DNA of 64,000 nt, from positions 62,001 through 126,000 of the forward strand of contig CAZEAP010000003.1 of assembly GCA_964510315.1 (NCBI GenBank). The letters run 5' to 3'. The notes under the pieces are model-generated. The model saw only the letters and a list, made by a program, of their open reading frames with translations. It ran no database searches and was not told the DNA's origin. Shown here piece after piece: positions 1-8,701 of the stretch; within the stretch, counting starts at the first letter, position 1; every line of letters begins with the position of its first letter. Source of the DNA: CAZEAP01 sp964510315 (lineage in GTDB: Bacteria > Planctomycetota > Brocadiia > SM23-32). Position numbers and translations under genes: made by a program.

Positions 1-131
1 GTGCGGGCGTAGTCGGTCCGCTCGCGCCGCTGGCGGTACATGCGCAGCAACCGGGTGACTCCGAAGGCGATCACCACCAGGGTGAAGGCGATAAGGATGT
101 GAAGCCGGATACTCTGCTTCTCCGCGGCCAT
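1..131 (-). CDS. small membrane protein, partial at left edge
   Basis: An open frame starts with ATG at 131 on the minus strand and runs off the left end of the window, so only 43 residues are visible. The visible part has a short charged N-terminus (MAAEKQSIRLH), one hydrophobic segment (ILIAFTLVVIAFGV) and a basic stretch (RLLRMYRQRRERTDYAR), the usual layout of a single-pass inner-membrane protein. A GAGGG sequence lies about 9 bases before the ATG. It follows the four-helix membrane protein in the same orientation. No family is recognised and function is unknown. Confidence 0.5.
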   Translation of the reverse strand, partial: MAAEKQSIRLHILIAFTLVVIAFGVTRLLRMYRQRRERTDYAR

Positions 132-180
132 CTTCTTGTCCCTCGGAGGCAGTTGCCTGGGGCATAGAACGACGCTGCAT

Positions 181-209
181 AGTATAGCAGAGCCCTCCCC
201 CTCTGGAAA
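181..209 (-). promoter_or_regulatory. possible sigma-70 promoter for the small membrane protein
   Basis: Reading on the minus strand, a TATACT -10 box (181-186) follows a weak TTTCCA -35 box (204-209) at a 17-base spacing, about 50 bases before the ATG at 131. The -35 match is only 4 of 6, so this is a tentative call from sequence pattern alone. Confidence 0.3.
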
Positions 210-231
210 GTCCTCTTCGTGCCGCCGGCCC

Positions 232-723
232 TCAGGATACCTCCGGCTCGCCGAGGGCGGCGTTGAGTCGGGCGCGGGTCGGAAAGTACGCCGTCAGCAT
301 GAAGAGGAACGCCACGGACGCGGCCCACAGCACGGGCAGCGCGCCCGAGAGGAGGACGAACATCAGGATCAGGATCAGGGGCACCTCGGCGAAGGCCAGA
401 TGGATCAGCATGCGGCGCACGATGGGCTCCAAGGCGGCTCCGTCTGTGCGCTGATCGAGCCCCGACACGGATACGAAGGGGGGATAAAGCTTCCTCATCA
501 GTCCCGTCCAGGCGGCCGTGCCCAACGCCGCAACCGGAAGCCACAGCACGTAATCCACCGCCCATCGGCGCCCTGCAAATCCCTGCCACCGGAGGACGTT
601 GTCCGTCTGCCCGGCCGCCACGGCGAGGGTCACCACGCAGTATATGAGCGGCCCCGCCATCACCGCCGCCCAGACGCCCTGAATCCTGCGACGGGAGGCT
701 TCCCGGTCCTGGGGTACGTTCAT
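232..723 (-). CDS. four-helix integral membrane protein, unknown function
   Basis: A 163-residue protein with four predicted membrane segments, roughly at residues 17-36, 58-76, 103-125 and 128-147, and an Arg-rich cytoplasmic-looking N-terminus (DREASRRRIQG). It starts with ATG at 723, 44 bases beyond the stop of the enolase-superfamily gene, so it is probably the last or next-to-last gene of that minus-strand run. No catalytic motif or known family signature is visible. It could be a small membrane accessory protein, and I assign no function. Confidence 0.6.
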   Translation of the reverse strand: MNVPQDREASRRRIQGVWAAVMAGPLIYCVVTLAVAAGQTDNVLRWQGFAGRRWAVDYVLWLPVAALGTAAWTGLMRKLYPPFVSVSGLDQRTDGAALEPIVRRMLIHLAFAEVPLILILMFVLLSGALPVLWAASVAFLFMLTAYFPTRARLNAALGEPEVS

Positions 724-767
724 GGTCGGGCCTCAATCAGGGCCCCAACAGTCGGTTAAGAAGCGGC

Positions 768-1874
768 CTACGGGTTTTCGGAAACCCGGTGCTCGGCATC
801 GGCCAGCCAGTCTTCGCTGACGTCAATGCCCCAGCCGGGGCCATCGGGCACCGCCACGCCGCCTTCCTCTATCTCCAGGGGCTCTTCCAGCAGTCCGTCG
901 CTCCAGTCGGTGGACTCGATGGTCCACTCCTGCTCGTAGCGGCAGTTGGGCATGGCGGCGGCGAAGTGGAGCGTGAAGAGCTGCACCATGGCGCGGTTGG
1001 CGGCGTGGGGCGTGCAGGCCAGGCCGAACTCCCGGGCAAGCATCGCCACCCGCCGCGCCCGACAGATGCCGCCGATGTAAAGGATGTCCGGCTGAACGAT
1101 GTCCACCGCCCGCATGTCGACCATCCGGCGCCACTGGGGGAGGCTGTTGTCCTGCTCGCCCCCGGCGACGTAGACGTCCAGTGCGCGGGCGACCTCGCGG
1201 GTGGACTCGATGTCCGGATAGGGACACGGCTCCTCGAAGTGGAACACGCCGAACTCCTCCAGCGTGCGTCCCACCCGGACGGCCTTATGGGCGGAATAGC
1301 TGCTGTTGGCGTCCACGTTGACGCGAACTTCCTCGCCCAGCTCGCGCCGCACGGTCTCCACCAGCTCCTCGGTGCGTCCCGGATACATATCCTCGTCGGA
1401 GCCCATGGGAGCGTGGGGGCCGGTCCCTGCGCGCACCTTCACGGCGCGGAAGCCCTGTTGACGGATCAGCCGCTCGAGGCGCTCCGCCTCGTCGGTCGGG
1501 TTGATGTCGCGCCGCATGCTGGAGGCGTACATGGGCACTCGCTCGCGCAGCGGTCCGCCCAGCAGCTTGGCCACCGACTGGCCGAAAAGCCTCCCCTTCA
1601 GGTCCCACAGGGCCGTGTCGAGGCCGGCCAGTGCGCGGCAGACGAAGGTGCCGGGGAACTTCATCGTCCGGTCGATGACGTGGTCCACCAGGGCCTCTAT
1701 CCGCAGGGGGTCCTCGCCCAGCACCAGCGGAGCCAGCATCTCGTGGAGCACCTTCACGGTGACGGCTCCGCGGTAGGTGGAACACTGGCCGGTGCCGGAC
1801 TCACCCGTGTCGGTGTGGACACGGCAGACGGGGATGTCGTTCCTGAGGAAAGTCTGGATGCGAGCGATTTTCAT
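768..1874 (-). CDS. mandelate racemase / muconate lactonizing enzyme family protein (enolase superfamily)
   Basis: A 368-residue enolase-superfamily protein of normal family length. Visible catalytic landmarks are the KxK-type pair at K146-V-R148, with the second lysine replaced by arginine, metal ligands D188 (VNVDAN), E214 (HFEEP) and E240 (AGGEQ), and the Asp-His dyad D263 (QPD) with H290 (TPHAAN). This arrangement is typical of sugar-acid dehydratases or racemases that abstract a proton alpha to a carboxylate. The substrate cannot be named from sequence. The ATG overlaps the stop of the hemerythrin gene in an ATGA, so the two are translationally coupled. An iron alcohol dehydrogenase and a secreted glycosidase upstream suggest catabolism of a sugar or sugar acid. 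Confidence 0.85.
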   Translation of the reverse strand: MKIARIQTFLRNDIPVCRVHTDTGESGTGQCSTYRGAVTVKVLHEMLAPLVLGEDPLRIEALVDHVIDRTMKFPGTFVCRALAGLDTALWDLKGRLFGQSVAKLLGGPLRERVPMYASSMRRDINPTDEAERLERLIRQQGFRAVKVRAGTGPHAPMGSDEDMYPGRTEELVETVRRELGEEVRVNVDANSSYSAHKAVRVGRTLEEFGVFHFEEPCPYPDIESTREVARALDVYVAGGEQDNSLPQWRRMVDMRAVDIVQPDILYIGGICRARRVAMLAREFGLACTPHAANRAMVQLFTLHFAAAMPNCRYEQEWTIESTDWSDGLLEEPLEIEEGGVAVPDGPGWGIDVSEDWLADAEHRVSENP

Positions 1875-2587
1875 TCGTGCGCAGCTCCCGTGCCGATGTC
1901 ACGGAGAACACCGATGGCGGTGAAATGGTCCAGCTCTTCCAGGCCGAGCGTCCCCTCGATTTCCGTGAGGCGCTCCAGTATGCCCCCCAGGTCCGCCGCG
2001 CCGATGTGGCGCTGGCGGGACTCCACCAGGCGGGCGCCGAGTTCATCGAAGCGGCTTTTCGAGACGGCGCCGCGGAGATGGGAAAACAGCCGGGTGTCTT
2101 CGTGCGCGGCGTGGGCACGATACATCCGCGCGTAACCGCGGCAGATGCGCGCCAGGGGCTTTCCAACGGGCGGAGCCGTGAGGTCCCCCTTGCCGGCGAA
2201 GAAAATGGCGCGTCCGGCCAGGCGCCGCCCCACGGCGTGCTGCCGCACCAGCACCCCGATCAGCGGGGCGAGGTCCGGGTTCGTTCCGAACAGCGGATAG
2301 ACGTGGCCCTGCTCGAACTCCTCGTGATGGGCCTCGACGAATTCGTCGATCAACGCGCCCGCGTTGACGATGGCCCCCGGCGGAACGTCGCGCCCCGCTT
2401 CGAGACGGTCGGCGCACTCCTCGAAGACGGTCATCAGGCGCTGGACAACTCCGTGTTCCACCATCAACTGCTCGCCAACGGCGCCGGGGGAAGTTGCCTC
2501 ACCGGCCGCGGCGGTCCGCAGTCCGAGGGTCCCCAGCCCGGCCAGCCCCGCCGCAGCGAAAAACCCACGTCTGTTCAGACGTTCCAT
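1871..2587 (-). CDS. hemerythrin/HHE-domain protein with Tat-like signal peptide
   Basis: A 238-residue protein. I chose the ATG at 2587 because it opens a twin-arginine-like leader (MERLNRRGFFAAAGLAG) and has GAGAGGGGG just upstream; an open frame continues to 2662 but adds no recognisable sequence. The leader is followed by a four-helix HHE-type region with candidate iron ligands H45, H87 and E90 (HHEE), H117 (RQHAVG), and H159 with E163 (HAAHED). Hemerythrin domains carry a di-iron centre that binds oxygen or senses iron or NO. Export through Tat would put the folded metalloprotein outside the cytoplasmic membrane. The stop overlaps the start of the next gene by four bases. Confidence 0.75.
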   Translation of the reverse strand: MERLNRRGFFAAAGLAGLGTLGLRTAAAGEATSPGAVGEQLMVEHGVVQRLMTVFEECADRLEAGRDVPPGAIVNAGALIDEFVEAHHEEFEQGHVYPLFGTNPDLAPLIGVLVRQHAVGRRLAGRAIFFAGKGDLTAPPVGKPLARICRGYARMYRAHAAHEDTRLFSHLRGAVSKSRFDELGARLVESRQRHIGAADLGGILERLTEIEGTLGLEELDHFTAIGVLRDIGTGAAHE

Positions 2588-2662
2588 CGCGCGCCCCCTC
2601 TCTTCGTAGTTCTGTGAAACCCCAATGAACCCAACCCGATGCTCTCCGCGTGCACCCGGCAC

Positions 2663-3955
2663 TCAGACGTAGTCCTCGTGCGGGGTGATGCGGGTGAAGT
2701 CCCCGCTCCGGGCCGCCTCCAGTATGCCGCCCATGTAGCGGTCAACCTCGCCCGGAGCAAGTGGTATCGGCATACCCTGCAGCTTGGAAGCCAGCGCCGG
2801 GTCCCTGGCCGCCGAGAGCATCCGTTCCACGTGCTCGTCGCCGAAGCCGGGCACCTCGTCCAGCTTCGTGGGGAACCCGATGCTTCCGGCCAGCCGGGCC
2901 ATGCCCCTTCCCACGGTGTGGCCCAGCTCCGAGCCGGAAAGCTTCCTCAGTTCGACGTTTTCGTCGATGTAGCCGTATTTCTGGTACAGGCCGCCGACCA
3001 CCAGCAGCCGGTCCTGGATGGCCGGGGCAAAGAAGCACGTGTAGTAAGGCAGCAGGAGGGCGGTGGCCTTGCCGTGGTCCATCACGTCCACCAGCGAGAA
3101 GCTGTTGAGGTGGGGACCGTCGGTGCCTCCGATCATGATGGCATAGCCGCCCAGGTCCGTGCCGAGCCCGATGTTCTCCCGGAGGCCCTCGTCTTCCGGT
3201 TCCTCGATCACGCCCGGCAGGGAAGCGACGATCAGTTCCAGGCCGAGTGGGGCAAGCTCCTCGATGGTATCCAGCCGCGGATGCCCCGAGGGCGACCCGA
3301 AGTAAACCTCCAGCAGGTGGCAGATGCCGTCGAAGGCCCCCACCTTGGTGAACTCCTCATCCATGGTGATGGTGGCCCGATAGTCGAAAACGGCGACCGG
3401 GGGCACCACGGCCGGGTCGATGAACAGCTTCTTCTGCATGGTGGCCATGTCGGTGATGTTGGCGTACTTGGTGAGGTGGGCGGCGGAGCCGCTGGCCGTC
3501 TGGACGGCCAGCATGGGGGTGAGTTCCTCGCCGGCGGCCTCCAGCTTCCGGGTCACCTTGTCCACGCCGAAGTAGTCCTCGCACCGGCCGCCGAGCGCGG
3601 CCAGCACGACGGAACCCTTGAGGGCGTCGATGAGGCTGCCGCCTCCGAGGCCCACCACGGCGTCGGGTTCGAGGCCGACGATCTCGTCGCGCACCCTTTC
3701 CACGTCGTCCACGGGCGAGTTCGGGGCGGCGCCGAGACACTCGCCCTCCAGGGTGAGGTCGGCGCGGTCGAAGGCGGTCTTCAGCCCCTCGAGCATGCCG
3801 TTCTCCTCGCAGGAGCGCCCGCGCACCAGCAGCAGCCGCTCCCCTATCCGGTCGGCAAGTTCGCCGGCCTGCTCGATGGCACCCAGCCCGAAGCTGTAGT
3901 TACCGTCCTTGAACTCCCGCAGCAGTTGCCGTGCCCTCGACTTCAAAGGTTCCAT
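2663..3955 (-). CDS. iron-containing alcohol dehydrogenase
   Basis: A 430-residue group III (iron-dependent) alcohol dehydrogenase-like protein. The NAD(P)-binding GGGSLID loop is at about 104-110. The four expected metal ligands are D209 and H213 (FDGICH), H282 (GPHLNSF) and H294 (MDHGKA). Family members oxidise alcohols or reduce aldehydes and ketones with NAD(P); some act on hydroxyacids or glycerol-type substrates. The exact substrate is not readable. The gene starts 56 bases after the glycosidase stop and ends 75 bases before the hemerythrin start, consistent with one transcript. Confidence 0.85.
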   Translation of the reverse strand: MEPLKSRARQLLREFKDGNYSFGLGAIEQAGELADRIGERLLLVRGRSCEENGMLEGLKTAFDRADLTLEGECLGAAPNSPVDDVERVRDEIVGLEPDAVVGLGGGSLIDALKGSVVLAALGGRCEDYFGVDKVTRKLEAAGEELTPMLAVQTASGSAAHLTKYANITDMATMQKKLFIDPAVVPPVAVFDYRATITMDEEFTKVGAFDGICHLLEVYFGSPSGHPRLDTIEELAPLGLELIVASLPGVIEEPEDEGLRENIGLGTDLGGYAIMIGGTDGPHLNSFSLVDVMDHGKATALLLPYYTCFFAPAIQDRLLVVGGLYQKYGYIDENVELRKLSGSELGHTVGRGMARLAGSIGFPTKLDEVPGFGDEHVERMLSAARDPALASKLQGMPIPLAPGEVDRYMGGILEAARSGDFTRITPHEDYV

Positions 3956-4011
3956 CTACGTCCTCCCCGGCTGGCGTCTCGCGATGTCGATGAAGAAGGC
4001 CCCCCGCCGCC

Positions 4012-7000
4012 TCAGCGTTTGACCTCGTAGTAGTAGGTCTGGTAGCGCCCGTCGATGGTAAAGCTGTTGCCCTCCCGCTCCACCTCCCGGTCGGTGGGCA
4101 CCCCATAGATGTCCACCGTCCTGACCGAGGAGACGTCGGGGCCCTTCAGCGTGATGTCGGCCTGGACCGGCTCCAGCAGCAGCGGCGGCCGCCCGGCCTC
4201 CAGCAGGCGGGTTCCGTCCTCATTGTAGCGGGCGCCGGTCTGTTTATCCCGGGCCATCGCCGTTATCAGGACGTGCTCCGATTCGGCCAGTGGCCGGTCG
4301 TCCAGGGGGGTGAACAGCAGGCTCACGAAGGGGGTGCGAACGCTGACCTCCGCGCCCGGCAGCTCGTAGGTGCTCCCCCCGGCGAACCCGATTATGCCCT
4401 GGGTCCTGGGCGTCCGGACGGTGACCACGCGCTCGCCGTAATCCCAGTGCAGCTCATCGGTCATGCTCTCGACGGTCTTGTCCGTCCTGTCCCAGTGTGT
4501 GTCCCAGTCGGCCCGTTCCGGCCGTTCGACATCTTCTCCGATGTCAACGGTGACGCGCCCGATGCCCAGCACTTCCTTCGGCGTCCGCAGGTTGCCGACC
4601 AGCTCTTTCTGGTCGTATCCCCCGCCGGTGAAGTCCTGGTTGAGGGCGTCTATGCCCTGGAAGATGTCCTCCAGCTCCAGCCGACGGGCGGCCGCGGTGG
4701 GGGCGGGGCTGACGTGACCCCGGTAGAGGGCAAAGGCGAGGGCCGGGAACTGCCCGATGAAGTGGGGCGTCTCGGTTACGTATGCGCGCATGTTGGGCCA
4801 CCCGCTGCCCATCCGCGGACGGCCGCCGGCGAAGTGATAGGAGCCGTCCCAGCCCTGCAGACCCATCCCGTAGAAGGCGAACAGGGGGGCCGCCTCGGCC
4901 TTCCACTGGTTCGGCGGTTTCTGCGTCCATTCGGTGACGATGAAGGGCATGTGCTCCGCCTGGTAGAACCCGATGGAGAGCAGGTGGGAGCCGACCTCGT
5001 CCATGTGGGTGTCGTTCCTGACTTCGCCCTCGGCGATGCCGTGCCCGCCGGCGCCGCCGCCGAAGTAGTTGTGCCGGTCGATCACGTCCATGGCCATGTC
5101 GCACCAGATGTTGGCCGGCTCGGCGGCCGCCCCGCCGGCGCGCCAGGCGGTTGAGACGGTGGAGCCGTTGAAGCCAAGCTGCTTCAGCCGCCGCTGCCGC
5201 TTCGCGTAGCAGGAGCGCTGCAGTTCGGTCAGGAACCGGATGAAGTCCCCCATCCGTTGACGCTCTTCCGGGACCAGCCCGACCGGATCGCCGTAGTCGG
5301 GCCCCTCCGCGCTCAACTGCCAGGCACCGTAGATGTCCATGTCCGGGTTGTCGACCGAATCACCCGGTCGCATGCCGGCGCCCCAGGCCTCCCGAAGGGC
5401 GGAGTCGGTGCCGTAGCGGTCTTTGAGCCACTCCATCCACCTGCGTTTGAGGATGGCGCTGTGGCGGGGGAACTTGGCGTCGGCGGCCAGGTCGTTCAGG
5501 GGGCTGTGGAAGAAGATGCAATCCTCATTGTGGACTTCGATGACCGCCAGGGCGGGATCGTTCACGTAGCGAAGGCCGGTATAGGGGTTCTTGTGGAGCA
5601 GCAGAGCCTTGAGCCACTCCCATTCGGCGTCCTGGAGCCGGGGCATGAAGTTGACGAACCCGGAGGTGCTTTTGCCCTTGCCGCGGTCGGGAAGCTCCGC
5701 GTAGAGGCGCGGAGGGTAGTCGTCCTCCCGCGTGATGCGGTGCGGGTAGAAGCAGGACCAGGTCATGTAGATGCCGTTTTCCTTCAGGATGGAGAACCAG
5801 CGGTCGAAGCGGTCCAGCCTCTCCGGATCGAAACGGCGCTCGCCCCCGGGGCCTTTCTCCAGCAGGCCGATCTCGGCCTGGACGGTGTGCTTCCTCAGCA
5901 TGTTGAGGCCGTGCTTGGCGTAGTACTTCGCCTGCTGACGCTGCAGTTCCGGCGTCTTGGCGGGTCCGGCACAGAGGCCCCAGAACTTGACCGGTTTCCC
6001 GGGACGTTCGCTGAGGACGAAATCCTCACCGTCGCTCTGGACGAAGCCGAACCTGCCCGCAGGGACGCCGGTGTGCTCGGAAATCACCGACCGCATGTCG
6101 GTGATGGATTCCTCGGAGAACTCGTCGTCGTCGGGGTAGATGGGGAACCACTCGCCCGGCCCGCCTTCCTCTTTCTCCTTGATCTCCGGCCTGGCCGTCC
6201 CGGTCGGGGCCCAGGAAAAGTTAACCAGACAGATGCAGTCGATGCCTCCATGGGCTTCCCGCTGGCCCTTCTCAACGCGGATCACCACCCGATGCCGTCC
6301 CGGGGAGAGTTCGAACTCACCGGCCTTGACCCAGGCGATCTTGCGGATGTCGATGCCCTTGGTCAGCAGGTTGACGTTCTCCCGAACGTCGGTCAACTTA
6401 AGGTCCCGGGGGTTGCCCCGGTCGATGAGGAAGCGGTGCTTTACCTGGAAGGGGTTGCAGCGGATCCACAGGTCGTAGGTCCCCCCTTCCTCTATCCGGA
6501 AGTGGTACTCCGCGAGCGCGGGCTGGTTCTTGTCGTAATGGGCCAGCCAGGCGCCGCCGGACAGCAGGCTGGTGTCCACATCCGTGCTGGAATACCAGTC
6601 GTGCCGGTTGAAGTTGCTCCGGTTCGCTCGCTCGCCCTCGATCCAGACGTATTCGCCTTCTGAGCCGCCCTCCCCGGCCTCCGGCGCGGGTGCTCCCTCG
6701 GGTCTGGCGGTGCCGGAGGGCGCCCAGGGATAGTTGACCAGGGCCATGCAGTCGATGCCTGCGTGAGACTCCCGCTCACCGGCTTCCACTTTCAGCCGGA
6801 TGCTGTGCTTCCCGGGCTTCAGTTTCATCTCCCCGGCCTTCACCCAGGCGATGAACCGCATGTCGATGCCCTTGGTCAGCAGGTTGGTCCTCTCACGGAC
6901 GTCGGTGGTGGGCAGCTCTTTCCAGGGCCCCCGGTCCACGGAGTAGCTGTGCTCTATCTGGAAGGGATTGCAGCGGAGCCACCAGGTGTAATCTCCCCCC

Positions 7001-7230
7001 TCCTCGACGTTGAAGGTGTAGGTGGCGACGGCCGGCACGCGCTCATGATAGTGAGCCAGCCAGTTCCCCCCCGACAGCAGCTCCCTGTTCACATCCTGGC
7101 TGCCGTACCAGGAGTGCCGGTTGAAAGAGCTGTTCGTCGGGGTCTCGCCCTCGATCCAGATCGTCTCGTCGGCCCGGACGTATGCCGCGCACACCATCAC
7201 CAACAGTGCCACCACCAGCAGCCTTCTCAT
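4012..7230 (-). CDS. secreted multidomain glycoside hydrolase (clan GH-A-like) with two N-terminal jelly-roll modules
   Basis: About 1,072 residues. I chose the ATG at 7230 (MRRLLVVALLVMVCAAYVRA) because GGAG lies nine bases upstream and it opens directly into a signal peptide; an in-frame ATG at 7245 is the alternative. After the signal come two tandem copies of a module of about 170 residues sharing WIEGE, SxFNRHxWY, LxGGxWLAHY and LLTKGID, which look like carbohydrate-binding beta-sandwiches. A TIM-barrel-like region follows, with VHNED near residue 567 (likely acid/base Glu of an Asn-Glu pair) and VTEW near 766 (likely nucleophile). These fit a retaining clan GH-A hydrolase. The substrate is unknown. 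It is the first gene of the minus-strand catabolic run. Confidence 0.7.
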   Translation of the reverse strand: MRRLLVVALLVMVCAAYVRADETIWIEGETPTNSSFNRHSWYGSQDVNRELLSGGNWLAHYHERVPAVATYTFNVEEGGDYTWWLRCNPFQIEHSYSVDRGPWKELPTTDVRERTNLLTKGIDMRFIAWVKAGEMKLKPGKHSIRLKVEAGERESHAGIDCMALVNYPWAPSGTARPEGAPAPEAGEGGSEGEYVWIEGERANRSNFNRHDWYSSTDVDTSLLSGGAWLAHYDKNQPALAEYHFRIEEGGTYDLWIRCNPFQVKHRFLIDRGNPRDLKLTDVRENVNLLTKGIDIRKIAWVKAGEFELSPGRHRVVIRVEKGQREAHGGIDCICLVNFSWAPTGTARPEIKEKEEGGPGEWFPIYPDDDEFSEESITDMRSVISEHTGVPAGRFGFVQSDGEDFVLSERPGKPVKFWGLCAGPAKTPELQRQQAKYYAKHGLNMLRKHTVQAEIGLLEKGPGGERRFDPERLDRFDRWFSILKENGIYMTWSCFYPHRITREDDYPPRLYAELPDRGKGKSTSGFVNFMPRLQDAEWEWLKALLLHKNPYTGLRYVNDPALAVIEVHNEDCIFFHSPLNDLAADAKFPRHSAILKRRWMEWLKDRYGTDSALREAWGAGMRPGDSVDNPDMDIYGAWQLSAEGPDYGDPVGLVPEERQRMGDFIRFLTELQRSCYAKRQRRLKQLGFNGSTVSTAWRAGGAAAEPANIWCDMAMDVIDRHNYFGGGAGGHGIAEGEVRNDTHMDEVGSHLLSIGFYQAEHMPFIVTEWTQKPPNQWKAEAAPLFAFYGMGLQGWDGSYHFAGGRPRMGSGWPNMRAYVTETPHFIGQFPALAFALYRGHVSPAPTAAARRLELEDIFQGIDALNQDFTGGGYDQKELVGNLRTPKEVLGIGRVTVDIGEDVERPERADWDTHWDRTDKTVESMTDELHWDYGERVVTVRTPRTQGIIGFAGGSTYELPGAEVSVRTPFVSLLFTPLDDRPLAESEHVLITAMARDKQTGARYNEDGTRLLEAGRPPLLLEPVQADITLKGPDVSSVRTVDIYGVPTDREVEREGNSFTIDGRYQTYYYEVKR

Positions 7231-7408
7231 GGACCACTTCTCCATTGCGAACCGGAGACTCACAGTTTTCGGGAACGCCGGGCGCCCCGCTTCTCATCAG
7301 CCTATGCCCCGGGCCGCGCGCTGTCAACGTTGCCGGCCGCTGAGCCGTCCCATTTTTGGCGGCTTCACTTCGGTTCCCGCGGAGGGTCCGCTCGGAGCCG
7401 GGCCGGGA

Positions 7409-7750
7409 GTACTTGTTTAGCGGGAATGCCTTGCGCTCGGGATAGGTTTTCGCGCCAATCGGCCGCTCGCACGGGCTGAATTCGTGTCTGTGGGGGCCGC
7501 TGGTCGGCTCTGTAGGAGCCCGACATACCAGCCCGGGGCGCAGCCCCGGGGGCACGGGTGCACCCCCAAATGGTTGAGCCCTGTAGGGGCGAAACATAGC
7601 GACCGCAGCCGGACATCCCCCCGTGTCCCCGGGGACACCTCGCAACCTGACCGGCTATGTCACGCCCTTTCAGGGCTGGTTGGTCTATTGCCGGCCATTT
7701 TCCCGGGGCTGCGCCCCGGGCTGTGTATGTAACGCCCCTGCGGGGCTGCG
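7409..7750. repeat. palindromic dispersed repeat, copy A (arrangement 1)
   Basis: A 342-bp element that recurs 493 bases downstream as copy B with very few differences, and more diverged as copies C and D. It is built of nested GC-rich hairpins. A perfect 22-bp inverted repeat (7529-7550 and 7702-7723) encloses a 151-bp core that holds smaller palindromes of the AGCCCTGTAGGGGCG and CGCCCTTTCAGGGC type. The core is inverted relative to the flanks when compared with copies C and D. Short open frames inside it are not believable genes. Confidence 0.85.
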
Positions 7751-7901
7751 CCGTGCCGTGTGCAGGAGACGGGGCACTCCTTCGAAGGCTGCTCCCTCGA
7801 TGATCCGCCAAACGGTAAAGCCGGCGATTTGGATCATTGCTGTCGCTCGCCCGGGCCTGCACGACCGCGCCGCTCCGCGGCGTCGACGCTAAACATCTAC
7901 G
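7751..7901. repeat. spacer between repeat copies with a shared GC hairpin module
   Basis: This 151-bp spacer contains no gene. Its right part (about 7848-7893) holds a GC hairpin (CCGCTCCGCGG) flanked by TGCACGACCGCG and CGTCGACGCTAAAC, and the same module recurs in opposite orientation at about 27205-27245 and in related form at about 31595-31635. It is therefore another component of the dispersed repeat family rather than unique sequence. Confidence 0.6.
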
Positions 7902-8243
7902 GTACCTGTTTACCGCGAAGGCCTTGCGCTCGGGATAGGTTTTCGCGGCAATCGGCCGCTCGCACGGGCTGAATTCGTGTCTGTGGGGGCCGCTGGTGGG
8001 CTCTGTAGGAGCCCGACATACCAGCCCGGGGCGCAGCCCCGGGGGCACGGGTGCACCCCCAAATGGTTGAGCCCTGTAGGGGCGAAACATAGCGACCGCA
8101 GCCGGACATCCCCCCGTGTCCCCGGGGACACCTCGCAACCTGACCGGCTATGTCACGCCCTTTCAGGGCTGGTTGGTCTATTGCCGGCCATTTTCCCGGG
8201 GCTGCGCCCCGGGCTGTGTATGTAACGCCCCTGCGGGGCTGCG
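7902..8243. repeat. palindromic dispersed repeat, copy B (arrangement 1)
   Basis: A near-identical direct duplicate of copy A at an offset of 493 bases; beyond the first 20 bases I see two mismatches. Its 22-bp inverted repeats lie at 8022-8043 and 8195-8216. The right end abuts and truncates a CBM9-like gene remnant, which suggests insertion into, or a deletion next to, a once-coding sequence. Confidence 0.85.
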
Positions 8244-8571
8244 GAAGTCGGCCCAGGCGGCCGATCCGTCGTCGGTGAGGGAGAAGGCGATGGAGGCGTC
8301 TCCCGGGCCGAGTATCCGGGCGTCCTCCGCGCGGCCGAGCGTCCCGTCCCCCCGGACGTCGAAGCCGATGCGCAGGCAGTCGTTCTTCCCAGTCTTGGAC
8401 GACCGCGTGCAGGTCGAGGGAGCGCGCCGGGGCGCACCCGGGTAACGACGGCGTCCACCTGTGCCGGTTCGGGCGCCGCCACCAGCTCCCGTTCGACCGT
8501 ACCGTCGGCGTTGCCCGCGCTGCCGCCGCCAGGAGGACAACCATCGTCCACATTGCAGCGTGCTTCAGCAT
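8244..8571 (-). pseudogene. remnant of a secreted CBM9-like protein gene, frameshifted and truncated by repeat copy B
   Basis: On the minus strand an ATG at 8571 opens a convincing signal peptide (MLKHAAMWTMVVLLAAAARA). Protein-like sequence then continues in different frames: VERELVAAPEPAQVDAVV, then DLHAVVQDWEE, then NDCLRIGFDVRGDG with ILGPGDASIAFSLTDDG. The NDCLRIGFD block resembles CBM9-type carbohydrate-binding domains. The open sequence stops where repeat copy B begins. At least two frame changes and the missing C-terminus make it a decayed gene. The family call is from motif memory only. Confidence 0.5.
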
Positions 8572-8701
8572 GGCCATCTCCCGGGGGATGGGTCGCTTCA
8601 CGAGCGCCGGTTGTTCAAGCGCGGACCGAAGTTGCCGTCGTGCGCCGGCGGGATGGTCTGTCAAACGTACGGGCGCAAGGGCCGGCGCGGCGGATCCGAG
8701 G

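Noticed and set aside
7409..8243. Small open frames inside the palindromic repeats as genes
   Set aside because: The same short frames recur on both strands because the element is palindromic; they have no ribosome-binding site and no protein signature.
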